Positions 52,759-62,907 of a DNA stretch of 64,000 nucleotides are shown here, piece by piece. Location: the NCBI GenBank assembly GCA_039704465.1, contig JASFAU010000003.1, forward strand, positions 558,001-622,000, in the 5' to 3' direction. Position numbers and translations under genes: made by a program. Below the pieces are notes generated by a model that saw only the letters and a program-made list of their open reading frames with translations, made no database searches and had not been told where the DNA came from. Numbering within the stretch: the stretch's first letter is position 1; every line of letters starts with the position of its first letter. Source of the stretch: Plasmodiophora brassicae (lineage: Eukaryota; Endomyxa; Phytomyxea; Plasmodiophorida; Plasmodiophoridae).

Positions 52759-53468
52759 TTCCTCCGTACCACTTCTTTTGCAAATTTGCAAATTTTTTGG
52801 CGTGCGCTTCGAACTGCGTGGAGGCTGCATGTCGTTCCCCGAAGCGCCAGCACCTGAACATCGTGTCCAGGGGACCAACCGCAGACCCAATCTGACCAAC
52901 GACCAGAGACAGGAGGTGTACGAATATCTCTTACGGCACTGCGACGGAGAGTGGCGGCTAGACCACGGCCGCATGAGCGAGGCAGCCCGGGTTTTAGAAG
53001 TCTCAATCGCGGTGAGTCGTATCTGGGCTCGAGCGATGGAATCTCTCGATACCGGCTCGCGAATGGCCAACGTAAAGTCGACGAAGCGTGGCCATGCCGG
53101 ACGAGCCAAAAATGTGGCCGATCCTGATGTGCTGATGGCAATCCCGTACAGTCGTCGAAAGAGTATAAGGGCGCTTGCCGGCGCACTCGCCATGCCCGTC
53201 TCCACTGCGAGTCGTCGCGTTAAAGAAGGATGCATCGTGCATCACAGCGTTCGGCTCAAACCGCATCTGACGCCATTTCAAACAGCTGCGACAGCTCTAT
53301 TGTATACGTTTCCTCGATGCGATCACACTTTGCTCGGAACACCACACTTCAAACGCTTTGCGTATCGGTTGTCCGTTTGCATGCCAGATTGCGCAGAAGT
53401 GGGTGGCGGCAGCGCCGTAGCCGTTATTTTCGGGAGGCAAATTTGCAAAAGAAGTGGTACGGAGGAAG
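52759..53468 (+). mobile_element. 710-bp Tc1/mariner-type element, probably non-autonomous
   Basis: Inverted repeats of about 30 bp start (T/C)TTCCTCCGTACCACTTC and run to GCAAATTTGC at both ends, with TA on each side. It contains only the N-terminal part of a transposase. Confidence 0.88.
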
Positions 53469-53473
53469 TATAA
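52829..53473 (+). pseudogene. N-terminal part of a Tc1/mariner-like transposase
   Basis: ATG 52829. LTNDQRQEVYEYLLRHCDGE, SEAARVLEVSIAVSRIWARA and IRALAGALAMPVSTASRRVK form a two-helix-turn-helix DNA-binding region typical of plant/protist mariner-like transposases with this N-terminus. No catalytic DDE/D segment remains. The frame runs through the right inverted repeat. Confidence 0.75.
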
Positions 53474-54060
53474 TATACTGGTTGGTTTGGTTGGTTTTGG
53501 CTTTATTTGTTTTTCGCGCTTTTCACGCAGGCGCCTCGGTCTCGAGTCCGAGGATCGAAGGTTCAGCAGCAGAACGCCAACATCCCCCGGCATCACCTTT
53601 GTACTGGGTTCATCGCGCCTTGGACGATGTCGGAACGGGACGTGATTCGCCCGGACTTGTCGACTGCACTCTTGTCGGACCTCTTCGCCATACCGCCTAC
53701 GCCGGGGAGCCGACATACACTTGTTACGGGCCGTTCCTTTACCTCCCAGACGCTCAAGCGAGACCCCTAATGGCTCTGGCACTTTGGGCTGCCTGATCTT
53801 CACCCCTGCAACATTTACGGCTGTTGGTCACCGGGACTTTTTTGGGGGAGATCGTGCCTCGAACTGGGGACCTTGCGGTCCCACGACTGCCTGCTCGGCG
53901 GCGTTGATCATTGCGGCGAAGATCAAGCGGGCGAAGGTATGCGCCGGTGGGGTCGGCGTCCATTGTTTGCATTTACGGTAAGATTGGATAGGCACCCCTC
54001 TAGCCAAATCCGTCAAACTACCCATAGTTTCGTTACTCGTCAGGTCTATTTTACACAGAA
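53474..54060. other. no recognisable gene
   Basis: Short overlapping frames on both strands without family features. Interior of the Harbinger element. Confidence 0.4.
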
Positions 54061-54217
54061 GTTCGTAAGGTCTATTTGTTTATACCGAAGTTCGTAAAGG
54101 TCTATTTATTTACACCGAAGTTCGTAAAGGTCTATTTATTTACACCGAAGTTCGTAAAGGTCTATTTATTTACACCGAAGTTCGTAAAGGTCTATCCTTT
54201 TATACCGAAGTTCGTAA
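54061..54217 (+). repeat. 30-bp minisatellite, five copies
   Basis: Unit GTTCGTAAAGGTCTATTTAT plus TTACACCGAA. The copies at 54090, 54120 and 54150 are identical, and the outer ones are diverged. Confidence 0.95.
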
Positions 54218-55194
54218 GTTCGTACGAACTTTTTTGTATAGACCCGTATAATATACTGCAAGGGCGTTCCCAGTGCAAAATCGGCCATTCCCGCATCCTC
54301 CTGCGCCTATTGAACAGACTTGTTACACAACTTGTCCAGCTCGTTAAAGTCTACAATGTGATATAAAAATAAACAACAGTCGGTTAAAGCTGCATGAGGA
54401 ACGAGCTTGCAAATATGACGACGTTTCTCGAGATTTCCAAAGTGTACGCGCGTACTTTCGGTATTCCAAAGTAGTATTGTTGTATATGGCGTATCCTATA
54501 AGAAGCTCATGGCAAGCTGTTCGACATGAGACCCGGATGAAGCATTATCGATATCTCGTTCAGCCAGTTTCCAACGCCGAAGTTGGGGGACCACCGGGGT
54601 GCAGTGACATGTAGTGACAGTTGGGCACCGTGAATAGTACGGCGAACTGTACGTACGTGACTTTTCACACCAAAACGGTACCATTTCCGATCCGGAAGTT
54701 AGCAGGTAGCTGCTAGGAAGAATGGGGGCCTTGGACGATTGGTGGACAGGCACCGTCTCTCCAGTCCCGGCCCGTCAGCCTTGATGAATAACCGGCCGAC
54801 TCGCGATACGGTCCCTCAGACAACAATGCGAGTTTCGTTTCCGGTGCCGGGGATTTCGAGACCAGACGACGTGACCGAAGACGGTTCTCCAATTCCCGGA
54901 CTCGGTTCGGGTTCTGTGTGGGAAAATGGTTCCAGTCTCACTATGTGACTGGCTCCGGCGACCGCGAGATAACCGAATTCCTAACAATCACTACTGGAGA
55001 CAGCGGCGAGTAAATTTCGTGGAGTAAAGAACACCATCATTGTATTGGTATTGAAGGTCCGACTTACCATTATAAGTGTCATTCAGCGTAAGCTGTAGGA
55101 GTAGGTGCATGTCTATTAAATTACGTGCACTGCAATCGAGCTACAGATATCTATACGAACTCACAAAAGTAGGCTTTCCCGCATCCTGCATCCT
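54218..55194. other. no recognisable gene; right part of Harbinger element
   Basis: AT-richer at first, then mixed sequence with short frames only. Ends at the right inverted repeat of the Harbinger element. Confidence 0.4.
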
Positions 55195-55299
55195 CTCGGC
55201 GTCCGCGGACGGTTTATTGATGTCATCCTGCCAAACCACTACCGGTAACGTTGCCGTTACCAGTACGCGCAACGCGCGTGAGCGTTCCAGTCGTAACAA
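55195..55299 (-). repeat. right half of the split solo LTR
   Basis: Matches the 5' part of the LTR at 50165-50329 in reverse (GGCGTCCGCGGACGGTTTAT to CAGTCGTAACA). Followed by the target duplicate AGCTG at 55300-55304. Confidence 0.82.
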
Positions 55300-55483
55300 G
55301 CTGCGCCAAACGGACATCCGCGTCGTGGAGGTCATCCCGCCGCCGTGGACACAGACCGCCCCTGGGTTGCACAAGTTTGGCGCTAACGTGGACGTATTCG
55401 CTGATGCTGTTTGGGAACTATTGAAAGCCGGAGACCAGGAGGTCGGATACGGGTTTGCCGATCAGGCCGCCGTGATCAGCTGA
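55300..55483 (+). pseudogene. short-chain dehydrogenase/reductase, 3' part
   Basis: After the duplicate AGCTG the frame continues LRQTDIRVVEVIPPPWTQ, then VFADAVWELLKAGDQEVGYG, and stops at 55483. This is the SDR C-terminus with the usual IPP segment after the catalytic helix. It joins in frame to RHQ at 49090. Confidence 0.88.
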
Positions 55484-55738
55484 ATGGCGCCAAGCATTGA
55501 CGTCATATCATGTCGACCTGTCCCCTGCCGGCATGCTCGCATATTAGTACTGTTCCAAGGCACTAACTAGGCTTGCTTTGTGTGCGATGTTGGTGTCATT
55601 ATCACTGTGGCCACGTGCCATGTGCGTGCCGCGTGCGGGATGCAACCTGACGGGCAAGTGTGATGGCGCGGCTCAGTCGGCGAAGTGCGTCGCGGTCGTA
55701 GGTCGGTGGAGGACGCGGTTATGATCTGAGGGCACGCG

Positions 55739-58700
55739 ATGCCAGCCGGGTCTGTCGGCACGATGGCGGATCTGCGAAGTACCGCTCTGTCTCTCTTCAT
55801 TATAGCCCATGCAGTAGCCAACCTCGACGTGGCCGGGTGGTCACCCGGTTCGATTCCGGATCCAGCCCCGTCGCTGCTCGTGGCCGATGTTGACCGCCCG
55901 CTATCGCTGATCAATCTGTTTGGCCTGCTCGACCGAGCCGGTGCCGTAACCGTCATGCTGTCACGTCAGTTTCACTTGCAGGCCGGGGAACCGAACCCCA
56001 TACACGTTGTATTCAACATGTCCGTTCTGGACCAGCACGTAATATATTTGCCCGAGCCATCAACGAACGATATACTTATGCCATAGGCACTGGATCTTGG
56101 CATGGTCAGGTTTCGCTGGCGCCACTGCCTTATAGGTCGGATATCCTCAAAGTTCTGCCCCGGCAAACTGTCGATCTGGGACCACGCCCCGTAGCGTACA
56201 CCGAGACCCAGGTACCCATTGACGTGATGGAATTCACTACAGCCCCGCCACTGATACGCTGCGGTGCGCTATCCGTTTAGATTCGTAACCTAGACACGGA
56301 CCATGCACCGGTATTCGTCATCAACCATCTCCTTTCGTTGTACGTCGACGTCACTAATACTGGCGTCCGTCTGTTGCCTGATGCATATGCATGATTGCCC
56401 AGCACGTCCGTCTCATTCGATAACCCTTTCAACAATGTCGTCCTTCGCATTCGTCAGCATGCTATACGGGCGTCACTGGCCGCGACTGTCTATCGCGTTG
56501 CCGACCGTATCATTCAGCGCCTAGCGTCGCCGTCCTGGACCTGCGCTATATTGAAATCCGACACGAGCCTCAATCGGGCCCTGCGGGATGGGCCAGTGTA
56601 TGTCGTGTCTCGGCAAGCTATACCCGGGCTAGTTCGTCCCAACGTATACTGGCATCGAACCCTTTTCGACCAGGTTCGCTGCCCATGATCTGGATATATA
56701 TGCCCAACGTCTCTGACGATAACGTACCGTCAGGTCGCAGAGAACGATATCCCACGTAGCCGAGCGTTTCGCGAAGCCGTCTCCTTTGCCGTGTGTGCCA
56801 AGGCGCCGTCGTTTGTCGTCGACCCCGGCTGGACATCAGCAGGTTTGGTGCGCGAGCTTCGGCAGTACCGAGCGGAGCGGTGGTTATTGATCGATGCGGA
56901 TGCACCCAGGGTGCCCGATGTGCGGTGCCCCACTGCGTATTGCTATAGTGATGATGCGCCCGCTGACGATGCCCTGTTACATCGCCTGTTCCTTCTGTAC
57001 CGCGAGCAACGTCAGCCTGGTGTCGCTGTCGCCTGTATGCGTTCCAAGGTGGCAATTGGCGCTGACGATTTTGCCATGCTGGCGGACGTCTACCAAACGC
57101 ACGGCCGTCTGGAGGACGCCGAGTTGGCCTATCAGGATGGCCTAGCGTTGTTTCCGGGGCACTATGCCCTTCTCGTGAATTACGGTTCGTTTCTGAACAG
57201 TGTGCGCCCATCGGACGCGGGTGCTCTATTCGAACGGGCTGTTGCCGCTGTGCCTGACGGCCCGGAAGGTCTGTATAACCTGGGAATGTATCGCCATGGC
57301 ACGGGCGACTTGGAATCAAGTCATCGTCTGTTGCGCCGAGCCATCCAGCTGCGTGCTGAATTTCCCGAAGCGCTGGAAGGTCTAGCAATGGTCGAAAGGG
57401 ACCTGAACAATGAGCGGGCTGCCGTACAGGCGATCGAATCGGCACTGTTGCAACGTCGTGAACCATCGGCCGCATCCCACAACCTGTACGGCGTCATCCT
57501 GCAGCATTTCCAGCACCTGGATCAGGCCGGCGCCGCCTTCCAGCGTGCTGTTGATATTGATGGCGATTTTGTCGATGCGATCGTCAATCTGGGCTACCTT
57601 CACCTGACGCAGTACCGTTCGTCCATCGGCCATCGCGGTCTACGTCTGCCCGACGATCGGCTGGCCGTCGAAGAAGCCAAGTCCATGTTCGAGCATGGTA
57701 TCCTGGCGTCAGCGCGCACCGGCTCCTCACCCGGCTACGCCTATGCTAACCTGGGCGATCTGTACCAGGACCTGGGCTCGCTGTCCGACGCCATGGCGGC
57801 TTATGAGCATGCCCTGCAAGTCTTGCCAACCTTTGACGCCGTGTTCTGCAACCTTGTCCGAGCTCGGGTCCAGGCTTGCCAATGGGATACCCGGCAAGCC
57901 GACATGGAGCGATTGCAGAACGATATCCTGCCGGTGCAGGTCACGTCCCGCCACGGGCACATCTGCGTCCATCTGTTGCATGCCTTGTCATATGACAGCA
58001 TCGACGATGAGCTATTGTACGGCATGGGCAAACGCCTGGCCGACGACGCCGAGGCGCGTGCACCGGGCCCGCCACCCTCGTCATGGGCTACGTTTGCCAA
58101 AGGCGCTTATCGAATCGCCATGTTCGATAGTCGGCACGTGACGGTATCACGCCCAACTGTCGTCTTCATGTCGTCGGACCTCAGAGACCATCCGGTTGGA
58201 CGCCGCCTCCAGCACTTCTTCTCCTTCATTGACCGTCGACTGATTCGCGCTGTGGCCGTCTCGACGACGCCTGACGACGGCAGTGTTGAGCGCCAGCAGA
58301 TTATGGCCGATGTCGAGGTATTCCTCGACCTATCGTCTCAGTCGTCGTCGTCGTCCCTCGTCGCACGTCTTCGTCAGGAGCGGGCCAGCATCGCGATTGA
58401 CCTGAACGGGTATACAAGCGGGGCGCGATCCGATGTGTTCGCGGCGGGCCTCGCGCCGTGCCAGGCGCTCTTCCTCGGTTACGCTGAGACGCTGGGCAGT
58501 CGCTCGATGCCCTATCTGATCACGGATCGTATGGCGTCGCCCGTGGAGATCAGCGACCCGCCCTATATCCATGAGCGCCTGGTGTATCACCCAGGCGTGC
58601 ACGTGTTCAGCGCGTACACGAGAGAGTCGGGTACAGGCCCCGGTATGCGCCTTCCACGATCCGATCGGGTCCACCTCGGGTTGCCCGTCGATGGCATCGT

Positions 58701-59403
58701 CCTGTGCAGCTTCTCGCAGCTGTACAAAGTGACACCGACCATGTTCGCTGCTTGGATGTCCATCCTGCGACAGACGCGAGGCACGGTCCTCTGGCTGCAG
58801 GAGGCCATTGTCGTCGGCGCTGCTGACAATATCAGGAAGGAGGCGGAAGCCGCCGGCATGGCCCATCGCGTCATCATCACGCCGAGCCAGCCCGCCGAGA
58901 CACACCTGGCTGTCAAATCGCTGGCCGATCTGTTCCTCGACACGTTCCCGTACAATTCGCACAGCACGGCGGCAGACGCCCTGTGGAGCGGGGTCCCCAT
59001 TGTCACGCTCCAAGGGCCACGCCTCGTATCGCGTGTCGCCTCGGCGCTGCTGTCGTCGCTGGGCCTTGACGAGCTCATCACATACGATATCGACGAGTAT
59101 GTGCAGGTTGTCGTTGACATTTGCAAACGACCTGGCATTCTCGATCAGGTCAGGCGTAAACTCGCTCGAGGCGTCCGCCAGGCGAGCCGGGCGACGTTCT
59201 CCCCGTCGGCTTACATGGACGGGTTCCACCGCGTACTATTGGCCATGGCCGAGCACGCCGCCATCGTCACGAATGCGTCGACGCCCCGTCAGTACGCCGC
59301 GCCCATGCATATTTTCATTGGGCAGCAACGTGTCTACTGGGATGATGCAGAGTCGTTGGCGTCGCGGCAATGCCGTCGCGGTCAGGTTGTATCCGCGTTC
59401 TAG
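55739..59403 (+). CDS. O-GlcNAc transferase (GT41) with TPR domain and long N-terminal extension
   Basis: Transfers GlcNAc from UDP-GlcNAc to Ser/Thr of nucleocytoplasmic proteins. Five exons join in frame: 55739-56038, 56110-56211, 56281-56339, 56403-56673, 56734-59403 (introns 71, 69, 63 and 60 nt, all GT-AG; 1133 codons). The first about 330 residues match nothing I know. TPR-like repeats follow (NYGSFLNSVRPSDAGALFER; YNLGMYRHGTGDLESSHRLL; YANLGDLYQDLGSLSDAMAA). The catalytic half has SSDLRDHPVGR (His of the HPxxH region), IDLNGYTSGARSDVFAAGLA, CSFSQLYKVTP (the Lys that contacts UDP), LDTFPYNSHSTAADALWSGV and VSRVASALLSSLG, all hallmarks of OGT. The first two introns are less certain than the last two. 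Confidence 0.9.
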
Positions 59404-59582
59404 GTCGTGCTGCTGCTGCCGCTGCTGCTCTACGCCGTACAATGCAGTACAGCCGATTGTAAACTATCTCACCTTGCTGGATTCTGCATCCGAGTCATGC
59501 TGTCTATTGCCCGATCAGGTCACACGGTACCAAGATTCGATGGTGGTGCTGGAGTCGTGTTAATGAAGAGCGGTGCTCCGCC

Positions 59583-60173
59583 ATGCTGTTATCGGGTCGC
59601 CCATCATCGCGTTGGTGGAATCGATCTGTGATCGTTCTCCAGCGGTCCTCCCGCATTGCGCCTGTAGCGGCCCTGGGCGCCGGCCTCTTGGGCCTGGTCG
59701 GCTTCGTCGCCATCATCCACCATACGCGTCCACAGGCTGTACCAGGCGTGCGGTTGCCGACACTGTTTGAAGGCGCCCGGTTCCGAATGACCACCAGCCA
59801 ACCTCTGTCTGCCTCATATCTCCTACATCTGTCTAGTCCAGCCGGGGTGCCCGATCCGACCAACAATGGCATTCGGTGGTGGAACGCCTCGGCTACCGAC
59901 GAGGAGTCGGGGTCCACGGTTGCTCGGGGCATCGCCTTCCTCCGGCAGAACCGCCCCCTGTCATCAGTGCGGATGGAGCTGTGGCTCACCTGGTTGCCAG
60001 ATCGGGGACGCCTCTGGACAGCCACCCTCGATTCATATTTCGGGTGCGTTGCCGGCGACGAATGCAGGTTCATGTTCCGAGACGACCTCGGCAACCATGT
60101 CGTACTGATACGGGTGCCAACGGATGATGAGCGCCGTCGACCCGTATCAAGCCATCGCGAACGAACGAAATGA
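59583..60173 (+). CDS. small single-pass membrane protein, unknown
   Basis: An intact 196-residue frame from ATG 59583, 180 bases after the OGT stop. A basic N-terminus (about 1-24) is followed by one hydrophobic segment IAPVAALGAGLLGLVGFVAI (about 25-44), then a globular domain with VRMELWLTWLPDRGRLW and two cysteines (FGCVAGDECRF). It looks like a type II membrane protein with the C-terminal domain in the lumen or outside. I recognise no family. Confidence 0.7.
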   Translation: MLLSGRPSSRWWNRSVIVLQRSSRIAPVAALGAGLLGLVGFVAIIHHTRPQAVPGVRLPTLFEGARFRMTTSQPLSASYLLHLSSPAGVPDPTNNGIRWWNASATDEESGSTVARGIAFLRQNRPLSSVRMELWLTWLPDRGRLWTATLDSYFGCVAGDECRFMFRDDLGNHVVLIRVPTDDERRRPVSSHRERTK

Positions 60174-60282
60174 GTGAACACACACTCAGACACATACACA
60201 CACACGACAGCATCTGATGCACAATGCCAAATGTATTATTACGCCACTGATCTACAAAGAGGGAGACCGCTTAGGGCGGCAG

Positions 60283-62357
60283 TCATTCGTCGAGGTTGAT
60301 CTCGATATCGGCTGCAGCCGTGTGCGACGACGACATCTCCTCGAGGAACTGCTTCGGGGTCAGCGTCGACGTGGATCCCAGGATGAGTTCGACACCGGTG
60401 CTGGAGGCCGCCTCGTAGATCTGCCGCATCTCGCTGAACGTGCACCCGCCGGCAATGAAGATCATTTGACGCATCGCAGTCGGGACGCTGCCCGACGAAT
60501 CGCCATCGTCACCATCTCCCCGGTTTCGCCACTTGTTCGCTCTCGGGGCTGCCGATGGTTTTGTTCGTGCGGATCTGGCCGAGGCAGCAGAACGGCCAGT
60601 GTGCTCTGCCTCGGGCGGCTCCTTCAGGTACGGGTACGTCTGACGATCGAGCGTCCCGTTGACGATGCCGTCGATCAGGTCGGCGATCACCGGGATAAAC
60701 CTCATGAGCGACAGCTGAGTCGACTTGGCCAGAGCGGCGTTCTTCTTCAACGTCGCCGACGACAGCGTCGACGAATTCTTGCGGTTCGTCTGCAACGTGA
60801 TCCCCAGATGGAACAGGTTCTGGATAGCGTCCTGGTCCTTGTCGTTGAGTTTCGCGACAGTGAACAGTTTCTTCCGGGTCGACTCCTTGATGCCGTCCTG
60901 CGCGATGATGTAGATCATGATCAGGCGCAACTTGTCCTGCGGGGCGATCGACTGATCCTCGATGATCGACACAAGCGACGTCATCAAGTCCGTCTTGTTC
61001 GTCTTCTTGCCGTCCTCGTTGACACCGGTCACCATGTCCTGTTCAATTTCGCCTATCACCCAACCACGGCAAAGCGTCAGACTTCGCCCAAAGCGTGTAG
61101 ACGGCGCCGCCACCTAACCGAGCTTCTTCAGGCCTTGCTTGTCGAAGTGATCGAATGCGTTCTCCAGGATCGTCAAGTGCTTCGTGAACCGCTGTATCTC
61201 GGATTTGAACGATGTCGCACCTTTGGCGGCCTTGACGAGGTCCTTCAGCGAGGCATCCTCGGACAGGTTGGCGACCGCATTCTTGTTCTTGAAGTCGTTG
61301 AACTGCCCGTTGACAGTGGGCAGGGCTTCACCGATATGTTTGTGGCGCAGGTCCCGCCACAGGCTGTCGTCCTCGCTGAGGACAAACGACCCAGCATCAG
61401 CATTCTTCCCGTCGCTCTTCGTAGACGAGTCCTTAGAGATGGGCTTCGTCTTGCAGATCTCGCCGTCCACCGTCAGAATGTCGTTGATCATGGACTGGTA
61501 CGTGAACTCATGCATCAGCGGTGCAATGCAGTCGATGGCGCGATCAACGATGAGGAGCGTGCCCCGGTTTGGATTGAATTTCCACGAGGGCAGCGTTCGG
61601 ACGACGTTCTCCAGAGCCTTGTCGACCAGCTTGGCGATTTCGGCCGTGATCCCGTTGGACTGAACATATCTGATGTATGGATACTCGCCGAGCGTCACAC
61701 CTGGGTGGCGCGGTGGTCAGCGATTTGGTCCAGACGGACGATCGGCGCGAGCACGTGCACACATACAGAGCGACGACAGCTGTGCAGCGGTGCGACGCAA
61801 TTCCGATGACAGGGTGGAGGCGGCCACCGATTTGAAATAGAGCGACGGAATCGTTCTGGGCCTGCCGAAAGTGAATACACGAGATTCCACGGCCAGGAAA
61901 TCGATGTTGATCTCCTTGAACTGCTTGACACGGGCGACAAAGTTCGTAGCGCCTGGGTACCACTTATCGGGGGCAGGTCGCGACGCACATCGCTGCGCAT
62001 TCGCCTACCTTTCATTTGATTGAGTAGGTCCGTCGGTACCGGCGACGTCGTGTACAGGTGGACGAACCCGTACCGGGGACGTTTGCCGGCGAAATCGCCC
62101 AGCATGGTCTTCCAGTTCTCGGCTGTGGGTTCCAGGAAGTAGATGGCCGGCGTTGACGGCAGATACTCTCGATCGAAGTTGATATTGACGACGGCGCCGA
62201 CGCCGGCGTCGTTGATCGCGTGGACACGCAGGCACGACGACATGATCTTGGTCGTGTAGTCATCGCAGACGCAGACGAGGTAGTCGGTGGGACGCTCTCG
62301 GCTCTCCTTGATGACGGCGAGCAGCTTTGCGCCCAGGATGGCCTTCAGGTCCGTCAT
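60283..62357 (-). CDS. Sec1/Munc18 (SM) family protein, syntaxin-binding type
   Basis: Binds syntaxin-type SNAREs and templates SNARE assembly in vesicle fusion, probably at the plasma membrane. Four exons: 62357-62009, 61952-61767, 61700-61119, 61052-60283. Introns of 56, 66 and 66 nt are all GT-AG and phase 1, giving 628 residues, the usual SM length. Domain 1 starts MTDLKAILGAKLLAVIKESR and includes AIYFLEPTAENW. Then FLAVESRVFTFGRP, TLGEYPYIRYVQ, LLIVDRAIDCIAPLMHEFTY, SLWRDLRHKHIGEAL, EIEQDMVTGVNEDGKK and the C-terminal FIAGGCTFSEMRQIYEAAS with LGSTSTLTPKQFLEEM. These match Sec1/Munc18-1 better than Vps33, Vps45 or Sly1. Convergent with the membrane-protein gene, 110 bases apart. Confidence 0.95.
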
Positions 62358-62907
62358 TGGCGGGTGTGCGGGTCGCTGAGCGGCGTCGTCGCTGCCAGGC
62401 ACGCCACGCCCACCACTGCACCACCAGCAGACAGGCGCCCGCCCCTTTTTTTGCACCCGAGCGCCGCTGCCCAGTGGCACTGGCAGGCGGGGGCAGGGCC
62501 GCTCCGGATAGGTAATTGTGCCTGCTGCGGCACGACGTATTCATTCACTGGGGACCGCACACAGGACCAGGACAACGGGGCCGATGCCTTTCGTGCGCGG
62601 GGTGCCGCATCAGGCACGGCCGGCTGATGTCTGCTGACTGTCCACCACTAGGCCACGCGGCCGGACACGCTGACGGCGACATGCTCTATGTATCGAAAAA
62701 TGGCAACTGCCTCCCCCCCGCCCTTCCCGTGGGCACCTGCCTGCCTTCCTGGCCGCAGCACCACGCGACCCTGTCTCGATAGTGGACGCCACTGCCGCCT
62801 TGACAGCGCCCACTCAGGCCAGGTCCGTAACTGCGCGCAACTACCGTCGCCTGCTGCTGCCAGCGACTACCTGGTGGACCAGTCAGTGCATACAAGGCTG
62901 GCCCGTG
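62358..62907. promoter_or_regulatory. shared upstream region of the SM and AAR2 genes
   Basis: The two genes are divergent, so both promoters should lie here. No TATA box or other motif stands out. Part may be 5' coding sequence of AAR2 if an upstream exon exists (an ATG at 62688 opens a different frame). Confidence 0.4.

Larger units (their letters stand above)
49199..55194. mobile_element. PIF/Harbinger element splitting the solo LTR
   Basis: The left end AGGATGCGGGAATGACCACT and right end (inverted) AGGATGCGGGAAAGCCTACT form imperfect inverted repeats; the right end carries 8 extra bases. TCGG borders both sides. The interior contains a Harbinger transposase (51582-52587, plus) and a divergent unknown gene (51029-49986), the two-gene plan known for this superfamily. 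Boundaries are accurate to a few bases at best. Three later insertions lie inside. Confidence 0.6.

Noticed and set aside
49096..55299. Full-length LTR retrotransposon with two LTRs in the SDR gene
   Set aside because: The left and right terminal pieces are different, complementary parts of one LTR and the interior has no gag or pol, so this is a solo LTR opened by a DNA transposon.
55567..55956. 129-residue minus-strand frame
   Set aside because: It is antisense to the first exon of the O-GlcNAc transferase, has no family resemblance and biased composition.
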